Part shown: in pieces, positions 9,501 through 17,600 of the stretch
How the letters are laid out: each line of letters opens with the position of its first letter
Position numbering within the stretch: position 1 is the first letter of the stretch
NCBI GenBank assembly: GCA_003956705.1
Contig: QZCP01000173.1
Span: 24,922-88,921, forward strand
Direction: 5' to 3'
DNA length: 64,000 nucleotides
From: Brevipalpus yothersi
Taxonomy: Eukaryota; Arthropoda; Arachnida; Trombidiformes; Tenuipalpidae
The notes under the pieces: generated by a model
Seen by the model: only the letters and a program-made list of their open reading frames with translations
Told to the model about the DNA's origin: nothing
Database searches by the model: none
Position numbers and translations under genes: made by a program

Positions 9501-10406
9501 AGGTGCTTGGTATCTCTGATAATCGTTGCCCGGAGGTGGTCGTGAAGCGTAGGCTTGATTGTAGGCTGGGCGGTTGTTGGCTCTCTGATAACGGTTTTCG
9601 CTCTCTCTCTGGCCAGATGTTTGCCTTTTCCTACAATCTCGGGCAAAATGGCCAAAATCATGGCAGTTATAACACTGAATTCTCCGTCTCTCGGTTGCCT
9701 CGATGTTAGTCGCATAACTTTTGCGTGGTGGCTGCCTACGGTCATCATTGAGTAATCGTTGTAGTCTGGCCAACATATCCTTCATTTCACTCGAATCGGG
9801 TTCTTCCATTGGCTCTTGACCTTGCTCAATATGCTGTGCATGCTTGAGAAATTCGTCCACCGTGGTTGGATTGAAACTTCTCAAGATTCTCTTGATATCT
9901 GCCCGGAGGCCTTCGAATAAGTAGTCCACCATTTCTGACTCAGGCATGTTTCGGTTTATTTTACGGCATATAACTTTTTTCTCCAACACATATTTGGCCA
10001 CCTTTTCTCCAGGTAACTGCCTACGGTTCTTGAGTTGCTCACGATAATGGGATGAAAGGTTTAGGGGTAGAAAGATCTTCAGGAGCTCGTCTTTCACAGC
10101 CTCCCAGCTCATTTTCTCATCATTAACCTTAGGCTCCAACTCTTGCTCAAACCAATCTCTAGCGAGATCGGATAGGTATAGAGGAAGTTTGTTCCGTTTA
10201 TCCTTGTCACTCCAACCAAATGACTTAGCATGATACTCGAAGTTTTGGAGGAATCTTGCTATCTCAGTTGGCCTGGATCCATCAAATGGGGACATTTTTG
10301 GGAGGCGCGAGTTGATGGAATTACTCATCAAAAGTCTCTTTACAGCTTCCTCAATATCGGTAGTGTTCATTATGTTGAGCTTTTCTAGACTTTCAGTTGG
10401 ATTCAT
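3519..10406 (-). CDS. Gag-Pol-Env polyprotein (2295 aa) of the LTR element
   Basis: One unbroken frame encodes everything the element needs. Gag: capsid-like region about 30-200, then a CCHC knuckle (C-x2-C-x4-H-x4-C, 245-258). Protease: DSG with Asp347. RT: about 560-800, with YLDD at 713-716. RNase H: from about 855, Asp862. Integrase: HHCC zinc site (His1066, His1073, Cys1103, Cys1106), D,D-35-E core (Asp1135, Asp1195, Glu1231), then a GPY/F-like domain near 1340-1385. Env: hydrophobic leader about 1515-1535; short F2-like part; RSER cleavage motif ending at Arg1622; Gly/Ala-rich fusion peptide; heptad region; membrane anchor about 2000-2022. This F2/F1 layout matches the baculovirus-F-derived Env of errantiviruses. 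A second unit (2058-2295) has its own leader, a YEDPC motif and an anchor. Most related elements need a frameshift between gag and pol and a spliced env; here no frame change occurs. How Env is separated from Pol is unknown: by splicing or by proteolysis at the second leader. Confidence 0.95.
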   Translation of the reverse strand: MNPTESLEKLNIMNTTDIEEAVKRLLMSNSINSRLPKMSPFDGSRPTEIARFLQNFEYHAKSFGWSDKDKRNKLPLYLSDLARDWFEQELEPKVNDEKMSWEAVKDELLKIFLPLNLSSHYREQLKNRRQLPGEKVAKYVLEKKVICRKINRNMPESEMVDYLFEGLRADIKRILRSFNPTTVDEFLKHAQHIEQGQEPMEEPDSSEMKDMLARLQRLLNDDRRQPPRKSYATNIEATERRRIQCYNCHDFGHFARDCRKRQTSGQRESENRYQRANNRPAYNQAYASRPPPGNDYQRYQAPMNYPSATADVKHEVSSLSGEETRSTEGLIFVNGSIDNKPAVFMIDSGSSVSIVSPKFLGTLTQMSPYDGPKIRAVTGNALEVKGQVILPVCLDGLPKCFWTKLLVADTDNYDCLLGNNFNRMARIQIDWETMAISCPDYNPVNSLKMKHPEQHRVPIEPAGITTSPSSTDCHGLIVESGKEQAGTPDLTPQSATLLPQIPISISELFKAQLPPTLSQEQADRLQYCLESFKQSFSLSGNEKLGFCNLFYHQIETGNSKPVSGPPYKYSEPDQKNIRDQIDDMLRLGVIQPSHSPWASPIVLVDKGDGSRRMCIDFRKINVVTKRDAYPLPNIDDLLSTLKGASYFSTLDLNSGYWQIPVHPRDVPKTAFISSYGLFEYVRMPFGLPNAPATFQRTMDVVLAGLKYNKCLVYLDDIVVFGSTFDEHLARLIHVLTALSNAGFTIKFGKCKWAVRELLFLGHIVDEKGIKTDPNKIRAIQQFPTPKSVVDVQSFIGLAGYYRKFIPKFSILAEPLTRLTKKDVPFNWGIEQRLHFNRIKSALSTDPVLVHFDHYLPVELHCDASRLGLGAVLMHRVGDSLHPVWFLSRLLTPCERRYSTTEQEALAIVWALQKLRHFLSGIKFTIFTDHKALCWMKEKKDLPDRLLRWSLALQQFDFEVVYRSGKSNVVADCLSRFPVNDVTELTTLPAVNHVKVGSMLAKQQRRDPYLNRIIRALLAPEEHQEMNVDTFTIENEVLFRLVYLESGPHLVPCIPNILTEEVLFSCHDDPTAGHLGASKTLEKVRGRFWWPTLVNDTRTYVLSCKQCQTRKVETKPQPGLLCPIETGGPFEMIGMDLLGPFPKSTKENRNIIVATDYLTRWVECKALPNGTSQEVAKFFCEQIVCRYGAPKKVLTDQGKCFQSSFIQSIYDLIGSKHVRTTAYHPATNGLTERFNKTLATMLSMYVNKQHANWDEAIPYVVFAYNSSKQATTRYSPFFLLHGYEPTLPMEVALNPKSIGFGDIESYGQHLDTLLETKRELARQNIALGQAANKKDYDKRHRPLTFEPGDKVLVYTPRRKVGRAEKLLHFYDGVFVVLERMGLNTYKVEKEGDPKHHHEIVHVSRLKMYTPRAAPVSEESSLSPMEDESTEVYEHPTTQEPEPSESSRISLEWFNDEGMVASESDELPGSPHFSISDNDSQEGIEQVEISASEDSDPEDIPDPPVRRSQRTRQPPQRLTYGLLPYLICLVLVFPLTIAAFQRVNPVLWRPASKALIKGVVEVDAVIKYEEPCSVIEEMMALFEFKYDWFPKWCRETYEKSFLDQINEICVDVREHTKPLIRSERAIVAAVSAGVIAVSGIIALGLGAVSLATSSRNAGEVKRLQARLSQQIVELGILNKNQEILKGMIDNLDQQLKQVENQLIRHEDRLEKLKAIIPQTTHSLSSLVARLELTGHQMREITRSWKEKRLSPLLFDVFNITLPCAETCPSKLAYSMQCHHDAEYKRVRFQFSIRKMVKEAEIMIADPFSIIHYNATTQELCRLDYTGPGYVVFNHRTGCVTPVHAYRPGSEEDFLVLPETNECEPNPRNVTHEHWQEHDCEIRPVLKQSEVIQIKPLDQHNYIYCPGLNMSVFNRMLPCPDYPFALDANEQFTIGKYKYEVHKDQLHSDVRFVPSISNKINFHLMPELHEVDFLGVLRSLREKNRQLQGGYTPIPVTTDFASDSSLLLLAIGILIVISVVALFILRSKKPSRLQPEEIALKDEPSTSDAATCIPERPGRGVSKKFFVLAALMLVVSLPMRSLAMMSFSNSIYALEISYEDPCTNITGTKEWRFCKRQFASEFLNPLAELCPRGGPVETLKFAQHTRMERDTFDASKVAFTQARLVVVRDKIHKLSTAWKRRVIPSALLIELGLENILNQTEHRERDINPLHCKLDQHCQKILFVFSQVETQISSWVLVVSSTVIVVVIFVVYSKLSAKPKAKPEQTRYRRVRWSDFPPPPKLNIDSLSSITRQETTTN

Positions 10407-10557
10407 TGAGTTGTAACGGTATCTTCTAGCTTTTATTTCACAGTCCTCGACTGTCTTCTCTTGATTCTTCTGCTATATTTTCCTCCCTTATTCTCTCGAC
10501 TATTTCCATAAAATCACTTAACGATAGACTTCACTTACGTTTTAGGCCACTTTCAAA

Positions 10558-10810
10558 TCGGTAGTCTCGGTCGGTGAGATGAGCTACGCACTTCTGAATC
10601 TCTTTTCCGAAGATAACTGAAGCTTGGATGTAAACGGAGCACCCTTCACTCAAACGGAGAAACTGGCAACACAGTTAGCTTTTCTGTAGTCTCGGGTAGT
10701 TGGATGAACTACACACTTCTGAATCTCTGCTCAGAAGATAACTAAAGCTCGGATATAACAAGGGACAACTTTCACTCAAAACGGAGGAGCTGGCAACACA
10801 GTTGAATTCA
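10558..10810. repeat. Two-copy ~127-bp tandem repeat in the leader
   Basis: Copy 1 (10558-10683) and copy 2 (10684-10810) share blocks such as CTTCTGAATCTC, AGAAGATAACT, TTTCACTC and CTGGCAACACAGTT. A third, truncated start (CTGTAGTCAAC) follows. Leader repeats in LTR elements often hold packaging or regulatory signals, but that role is inferred here. Confidence 0.8.
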
Positions 10811-10864
10811 CTGTAGTCAACTACTAGCTCTCTTCTCCGAGCTCACCAGCGGTAGGAAGATGAG

Positions 10865-10883
10865 AATCTCGGTGGAACCTCCA
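10865..10883 (-). other. Primer-binding site for tRNA-Gln
   Basis: The plus strand here reads AATCTCGGTGGAACCTCCA. From memory of animal tRNA-Gln genes, this equals the 3' acceptor and T-arm end of tRNA-Gln plus the added CCA, over 19 bases. It sits 2 bases from the 5' LTR, the normal primer site position. Gypsy-class insect errantiviruses are better known for Lys or Ser primers. Confidence 0.85.
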
Positions 10884-10885
10884 AG

Positions 10886-11189
10886 TGTGAAGAGAGCAAA
10901 TGATGGTAGCACAAATCTTTTATTCGGTAGAACAAAATTGTAGTCTGATACAAGCTGTAGTCGGTTAGATCTAACAGTGGTCTCCGCAATCCCGGTGACC
11001 CAAATTTATACCTAGCTAGCGCGGAGACTGGTCAGTAAAGTTGGCCTATTTGGAAAATTTTCTGTTTTCTCACTAATGTTTTTTCCCTGCTTCCACGGTG
11101 CATACTTTTATTGCTCGTTTATTTTATTACTGTAGTCCTGGATCTCCGGACCTACATCTTGCTGGAGACCAGTTCAAACCGGTCTCACA
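10886..11189 (-). repeat. 5' LTR (in element orientation)
   Basis: This LTR appears identical to 1531-1834. It is followed at 11190-11193 by ATAT, the right target-site duplication. Transcription of the element should start here on the minus strand. Confidence 0.95.
10918..11010 (-). promoter_or_regulatory. LTR promoter TATA box and polyadenylation signal
   Basis: On the minus strand a TATAAATT box (complement of 11003-11010) lies about 180 bases into the LTR, and AATAAA (complement of 10918-10923) lies about 85 bases further on. That is a workable U3-R-U5 order. The start site was not determined. Confidence 0.5.
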
Positions 11190-11193
11190 ATAT

Positions 11194-12204
11194 GAATGGC
11201 CATAAAATCTCGATACCTATCAAAGTAAGTGGAAAATCAGTTGAATTTTTCCCAAAATAAGTGTGAAAGATGGGAATGAAATACATGAATTCATTATCAT
11301 CTGGAAATCTGTTAAGCTAGAAAAATAGTTGGGAACTATCAAGAATAACCATTATGATCCACAAAAGGACAGATGTGAAAAAGATGCAATATCATGGGGA
11401 AACATTTCCATCCATGGCCATCAAGTGGAAAGGAGTGAATAGAATCACAAAGCAAACAGGTGAAGAGAAGAGGAACCACTTTCTTCATTATAGTTGAAGG
11501 CAAAGGCTTACCTGCACGCTTGAGGTTGTTAAAATGGTCACTTTGAGGACATTTTTCCCACCACCAAAAGGTTCAGTATGATGGGCACGATTGCCGCCTA
11601 CTTGTTATCCGTTAAGCGTGAGTGTTTGATAAGCTGATGAAAATTAGCAGCCAGATGGCCAGTGGTCAGTGAGAGATATTAGCATGATTATCAAACCCTT
11701 GGGAATGTTAACTGGAAGCCTCAATAATTGAGGAAGGCAGAGGTTCTGAGAAATCGATTGAAATCAGTAAATCCATGATCTTTTCAATCTTAGCTATTTT
11801 AGTGTTTTCATTCCACTCCAATATAGAATGAATGTTGACCATCAATTCTTATGTTTCTCGAAGCCTTTAGCTAAGTCTCAATATTCTTTGAGAAGGTTTT
11901 TAGTCTTTAATTTTGAGACTAAATTATTCGGTTGAGCTCCATCATATTCAATCGGCTCGATATTCATTTACTCATTTTCATTGAGTTGCTTTTTATATCT
12001 ATTCTAAAACATCAAGAAGGCCCAAAGTTTCCCATCAACAAGAGGGCTTCCTTATAAATTGATTACAGGACTCAAGAGTTTATCGAATTTTCAATCAACA
12101 CCTGAAGGTGAAATGATAACCAACAGTGATAAGATGGGTTGACCATTCCTTCCAAATAAATACCAATCCTAGTCTCATCCCCAATCATTGGACAGTCAAT
12201 TTGG
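11194..12204. other. Non-coding flank right of the retrotransposon
   Basis: This AT-rich DNA has no conserved coding motif. It was continuous with position 1530 before the insertion. It could be an intron or the upstream region of the VWC-domain gene that follows. Confidence 0.55.
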
Positions 12205-12246
12205 TATAAAATATGAGATCAACTTTCATTTTCGTGATTTTCACTT
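12205..12246 (+). promoter_or_regulatory. Possible TATA/initiator promoter of the VWC-domain gene
   Basis: TATAAAATA (12205-12213) is followed 36 bases later by TCACTT (12241-12246), a fit to the arthropod initiator. It lies just upstream of a possible first or second exon at 12320. Such pairs also occur by chance in AT-rich DNA. Confidence 0.35.
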
Positions 12247-12319
12247 CGCATCATCTTATTTCTCACGCTTGACATTCTCTCTTTCATCATCATTTACGCT
12301 CTTTATCACTCTTCCCCAG

Positions 12320-12385
12320 GTCTGGTTAACGATGAACGTCTATCTCTTGGCCGTTTGATTTCCCAACACAATCAGCAGGGCTCAG
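12320..12385 (+). CDS. Tentative upstream exon of the VWC-domain gene
   Basis: A 66-base stretch lies between a strong acceptor (pyrimidines then CCCCAG) and a consensus donor (CAG/GTAAGC). It is open in the one frame that matches the phase 1 start of the VWC exon at 13378, and it is itself phase 1/1 like most exons of that gene. It encodes about 22 residues with no Cys and no in-frame ATG, so the signal-peptide exon must lie upstream or this may be 5' UTR. No similarity was recognised. Confidence 0.4.
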
Positions 12386-12615
12386 GTAAGCTGGCCAAAT
12401 TAGGGAAGACCAGTCATGGCACAGCGATTCTTAGGCCTGAATAATGTGTCAATTAGAAGATTTTTAGCCCCTCAAACCCACTTGATGATGATTTGAGATG
12501 GACATGGAAGTGGCAAAAAGGAATGAAGAAGAGAGAGAGAGGAAAAAAAGTTGACACTTGAATGAGAGAAGAAAATTTTTGAGGATGATCATGAAAGTGG
12601 AAGAGAGAAAGAAAA

Positions 12616-12663
<48 letters not shown>

Positions 12664-13377
12664 GAAAGACGGAAGAGAGAGAAAGAAGATGGTTTACTCA
12701 AGGTGGAAGATTCACTCTTCCGGGTGTAGCAAGACCTTGAATTGAGATGTTGATAAGCTGTTGAAATCATGCTAATGTGCTGTTAGGTTATGATTTTACT
12801 TGATGAACTTTTCAGAATCATTCGGTGTCAAAGTGAGATGAATACACAATGTTCACCGTTAGACACCGGTAGATAGGGTAGACACTTGGTGGAAAAAGTT
12901 TGAGATAGAATACATGCTTATTAAAACCCACTCACGTTGGACTTTTAAACGACTAATGCTACGCTCGGTTCTAGTGAATGATTTGGCACTATACATTTAT
13001 TTTTGAAAAATGATCTCCTGTAGGAACACGAAAATGATCCATAGTGAACACATTTAGATTGTATCCAGAGGACCACTTTCAATGAAGACTGCAGCATTCA
13101 CAAGTGATGAAGTGAAATGAAATGAATTCGTGAATTTACTCGTTAGTAGCCAAATTCTGATCACTAAGGTAGCAATATTGAAAGTGATTGGATATTTTGA
13201 ACGATTTTTAGCATTGAAAATAGACAGCATCATGGGTTATGGTTCACATAGATATGATATATGTTAATTGGTGAGAATAAGGTGTAAACTTCCTTTTCGT
13301 TAATTTTGTCGTCTAAATACATTTGGCTAAAGGAGATTCCATCATTTTTTTTCTCCACTTGTCAACTTATCATTCAG
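12386..13377. other. Probable intron, mostly unique sequence
   Basis: Besides a GA tract at 12619-12660 embedded in purine-rich DNA, nothing recognisable is present. The 3' end is a clear acceptor (CATTCAG) leading into the first VWC exon. Confidence 0.55.
12619..12660. repeat. (GA)n microsatellite
   Basis: A 42-base GA run within a longer purine-rich region (about 12530-12690). Confidence 0.95.
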
Positions 13378-14565
13378 GATGCAATTATCAGGGTAAAAAA
13401 TATTCTCATGGAGATGCTGTGATAACCCCAGAGCCATGTCTCAATTGCACATGTAAAAATGGAGTTCTTCTGTGTCTCCTGCGAGTTTGTCCCTCTCTGG
13501 TTCATCAGCACGTTGGTGACAATTGTGTGACAACCCGAGATCCGGGCAAATGTTGTCCGACTATACGGTGTCACAACAAGCCACCAATTACACTAGATAC
13601 TTTGGTTCCTGAAGGCAATGGTGACACCGATGGACTCGATATTCCAACAGTAACATTAGGCCCTATATCAACCAATGAAATGGAAAAGCTAGGACGAACA
13701 GAGGAAACTATGACTCTTACTCTTCCAATGGCTCCTCAATCAAGTAATTCGCTCAATTCCGGTAAATTGATACTTAAATTACATTTTTATTCACTTCTCG
13801 TTCCTTATTCATCTATACGCTGCCAGGAGAAAAAAATTTTCCCTCATGGAACGAGATTCTTTTTTCTATCCTCCAAAACTTGTTAGCTTGGATCCTTTTT
13901 TCAGTTAGTCAAATTAAATATGCACCAGATATTATCAACAGATTTATCTTTTTTTTATCTTTCTTATCTTTTTCCCTTCACATGTGATACTGTGATACAG
14001 AAGCGAGAGGAGATCTTCATTCAGTAATCAGAAAAAAGATAGCCGCCAAAGTGAACAACAACAACGTTCTGATATCCACAAGAGATCAGGACACAACCTT
14101 GTTGCAAACTAATCCAACAACAGTATTTCATGATTCACCCAAACTGGTTACCTCAAGTCCAAGCTCATTTTCACCTTCACGGGATGAATCGAATAATTTT
14201 CTCAACAAAATCGATAGAGGTAAGAAGGGCCTGAAAACAATCTCTCCAGCCGTACCCAAAAAATTTGTTCAGGAACGAAAATTTCAAAGCATGTGTGTTT
14301 AAAATGTTTGACAGTAAATTTGTTAAGCAACCAAAATTTGAATAATTATCAATCATGAGTTTATCTTTCCTTGCCAGCATAATACGTAAACTTTTTCTAT
14401 CTTAACTTTGAGCACTTTTTGATTTTCTTCTGCTTTCTCATCATCGTACTGAGCACAAGATGAATGATAACAAGTTCATGAGAATACAGTTCAAGCATCA
14501 CCTTTAAAGGCTTTTTATGACTTAAATTTTGACAATAGTTGTGCAACTGGTCTCAATGAATATGC

Positions 14566-14635
<70 letters not shown>

Positions 14636-17600
14636 GAATATATTTCAAGCCAAGCTATTCAGATCAGCTATCTTTTGTTAGACCAGGTGAAAAAAGTTTG
14701 TGATGTGATACAAGAGAGATGATTACTTCCTTTGTAGATCTTGAGATCATCGAGGAAAAGTTGAGGTTATCAATGAATCGGTGTGATCAATGCATTTGAA
14801 TGAGAAGAGAGAGAAATGCATCATTTGATCATTTATTGGACTGTTGCATTCTCAAAAAGTTTCATATTTTCGGTCTAAAAAGGTGCACCAAAAAGGTTAT
14901 AACAAAAGATCTGTATCCATGACTTAGTATGTGATAAATATTGGGAAAGTTTACATCAATACCAAAATAGACGCCCCAATAACTCATCTATGATTTAATG
15001 CAGTTGAAATTGGCGATAAAAATGATAAAGACAGCTAATATGACATGGAAAGGCTCAAAAACTCAATGCTTGTTTCTTTTACTCACAAGCTCGTCTTGAG
15101 AGGTACATGTGATGTGTGTTACCTAAATTGTTGTTGCCATCAATCTCTAGTAGACACAAAAATGATGGCTCAACAATGTCAGCAAGATTTGTAAGCCATA
15201 CTACCATGATTGAGGAAGACCTTTCCATTCATCAAGAGAAACCGAAAGAGAAATAAAAATAACTGTAGTGCCATTTTAGGAGAGAGAGAAAAAGAAGAGA
15301 CATTCCAGTTAAAGTTCCGGAATTTTTGCTTTTTCTTTCATTTGAAGGGTGCAAAAAAATAGAAAAAAAAACATTATTGATATCGATAGTGGCAGAAAAG
15401 TCATCTACCACCAGTAACATCTTCCTTTTTCCTCGAAAATGATCTCATTTTCTAAACTAAATGCTTGAACGCATCACTGGAAACACTAATCACTTCCAAC
15501 GTTTATCCGCTAATTTGATTTATTTGTTTTCTTGGCTCACCGCATTTTTGTCTGCTTTTTTTTCTATTCCTTCAATCAGGCTGCTACTTGAATGGAACTC
15601 TGTACGCTGAAGGATCTGCCGTTATGTCCACATCATATTGTGAATATTGTTACTGTATAAGAGGCAAAAAGATGTGCATCAGACCTAGATGCCACTTGGC
15701 CATATTGGGTTGTATGCCAAGATATACAAGTGAATATGCATGCTGTCCGACAAGCTATGTCTGTGGTATGTTCTAACATGATGATACCAAGAATTTTGAA
15801 CTAGTATGAATGAAGATTTCAGTATAGAACCTAATTATCTACTCGATTCAGGCAATTCTCCTTATCCTTCAATGGAGCTGGAAGATAGACGAAACTTTCT
15901 CACTACACCTTCACTGCTGAACATGATGAGAGTTCCGGCTACAAATGAGAATGAAGCTTTTCCATCATCATCAAATTCAATTCCATCACTTTCAACAAGT
16001 ACATCAACTACCACAACCACAACATCAACCACAACTCCTTCTACCACCTCCCAGTCACCCTCATCAAGTGTTTCCAGCACTTTGACATCTAGTTCGGAAA
16101 TATTGACTCCTCAATCTTTCGCTCGAAAAGGTATTGTTTCGAAATGTTGCCAAAAATAGGGGACTCATTAATTGTGTGTCCTTTTTTCTGATGAATATTT
16201 TTTTCCCACATTCATTCTTATAATTATTATTATCTGTATGCAGCATGTCGTATAAATGGAATTCTCTATCAACTGGGTGAACAAATTCCAAGCGATATTG
16301 TGTGTCAAAATTGTTATTGCTCTCTTGGTGGTGTAAAACGATGCAAACAAATTACTTGTTCACCAATCATGGAAGGCTGTCTGCCAGTTATTCCTGATGG
16401 ACATTGCTGTCCAGTAGAATACAAATGTCGTAAGTATTGGCTGTGAAAATAAGATGAATGTTAGTCATTGTTACTGAGAAATTTTCTCAAAAAACAATGA
16501 CCTCTAAATGATGCTTCGATTATATACCGGATAGGCTTATGGAGAGATTGAGAAAAAGCTTTGAAAATCTTAAATTAGACGTGGATTAAAAAAATCAGTG
16601 AGAGATGAGCGGAAAAAGCTCTTCCATACTTGTGAAGGTGTAGAAAAAAGGATTTACTATCTTCACCCATGACCCTAGAGGAAACTGAACGGTAAAAGTG
16701 ATAATTTTCTTCCTGTTGCGTATGACTGATTCCATTTAGTGAAAGGAAACTGATGTTTCTGTAACAAATGTGGAAAAAGGATGAGATTTATTTCCTTATC
16801 TTGATCATCTTCCTCTCCATGTTTCAATTGAGTGAATCACAAACAAGATGATGAAAATATCATTTTGAGGCAGCATGATTGATCAGTTATGTCTCGTTTT
16901 TGAGAGAGAGAGATGGAAAAAAATTTTTTTCTTGATGATCATCTCAAGAAAAATATACGTCAAATAGATATAAGTCTAATGTATGAACCTAATGATGAGC
17001 ATTTTAATTTTGTGTATTGTAACTTTATCAGATCATCCTCCTCTTCAACTCTCTCCAGTTCAGGGCCACAAGCCTCGAGTTGATACATCGTTGGAACGAT
17101 CTTCGTCAGAGGATGTCAACGAAGTGACCACAGAAATTCCAACTGACTCGCCATCGAAAGTCGCACCATCTGTGACTCCATCAATGTCTAGAGATGGAAT
17201 AGAATCTAGAACCGAATATTTTCCTTCTTCAACCAGTTACTCAGATACCTCAGAAGTTAGTCTTGATTATGAAAATGATGGAAAAGAAAAATCAATTGAT
17301 GGCAATGTAATACACAGCACAACTATGAGTAGTTTATCAACCAAAGACAATGATGCACACTCCACCCCACTCAATGAAGTATCTCACAATATCGATAATA
17401 GTCTTCTGAATAGAATTGGTCACCTACCAAGAGTTTCCCATCCACCACACGAGATGTCAAATTCTTCGAATTTCACCACAAAATCTGATGAGGAACTTAA
17501 AACATTCTCCATTAAGCCTTCTCCATTCACTTCATCTTCTCTTACGATGGTCTCGAAATCTAATTCAACCAATTCCACAGACGAAGTCTCAACAGCTAAT

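Larger units (their letters stand above)
10407..10885 (-). other. 5' leader of the element
   Basis: This is the untranslated leader between the primer site and the Gag start, 479 bases. It holds no long frame. A 127-bp direct repeat and the primer-binding site are annotated separately. Confidence 0.75.
1531..11189 (-). mobile_element. Complete env-bearing Ty3/gypsy LTR retrotransposon
   Basis: The element is 9659 bp and reads on the minus strand. Two 304-bp LTRs bound it, and I found no difference between them by direct comparison, so the insertion is recent or has been homogenised. In transcription order it has: 5' LTR (10886-11189), tRNA-Gln primer site, a leader with a 127-bp tandem repeat, one ORF covering Gag, protease, RT, RNase H, integrase, an F-type Env and a second short Env-like region (10406-3519), a 78-bp repeat array, an opposite-strand zinc-finger ORF, a purine-rich tract and the 3' LTR (1531-1834). 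The RT-RNase H-integrase order identifies Ty3/gypsy (Metaviridae), not Ty1/copia. The Env makes it errantivirus-like in layout, although clade assignment needs a tree. All catalytic motifs checked are present and the ORF has no break, so it may be autonomous. Confidence 0.95.

Noticed and set aside
3537..9755. Plus-strand frames within the polyprotein region
   Set aside because: These are antisense shadows of the gag-pol-env ORF, with no conserved motifs.
12213..12272. ATG opening a hydrophobic peptide that resembles a signal sequence
   Set aside because: It stops after 19 codons with no donor in the needed phase 1 before the stop, and it overlaps the proposed TATA/initiator. It cannot be linked to the VWC exons.
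13323..13377. Extension of the first VWC exon upstream
   Set aside because: It lacks an ATG and sits on a clear polypyrimidine acceptor ending CATTCAG, so it is intron.
15862..16080. Minus-strand frame rich in Val and Asp
   Set aside because: It is the complement of the Ser/Thr-rich mucin-like exon of the VWC gene.
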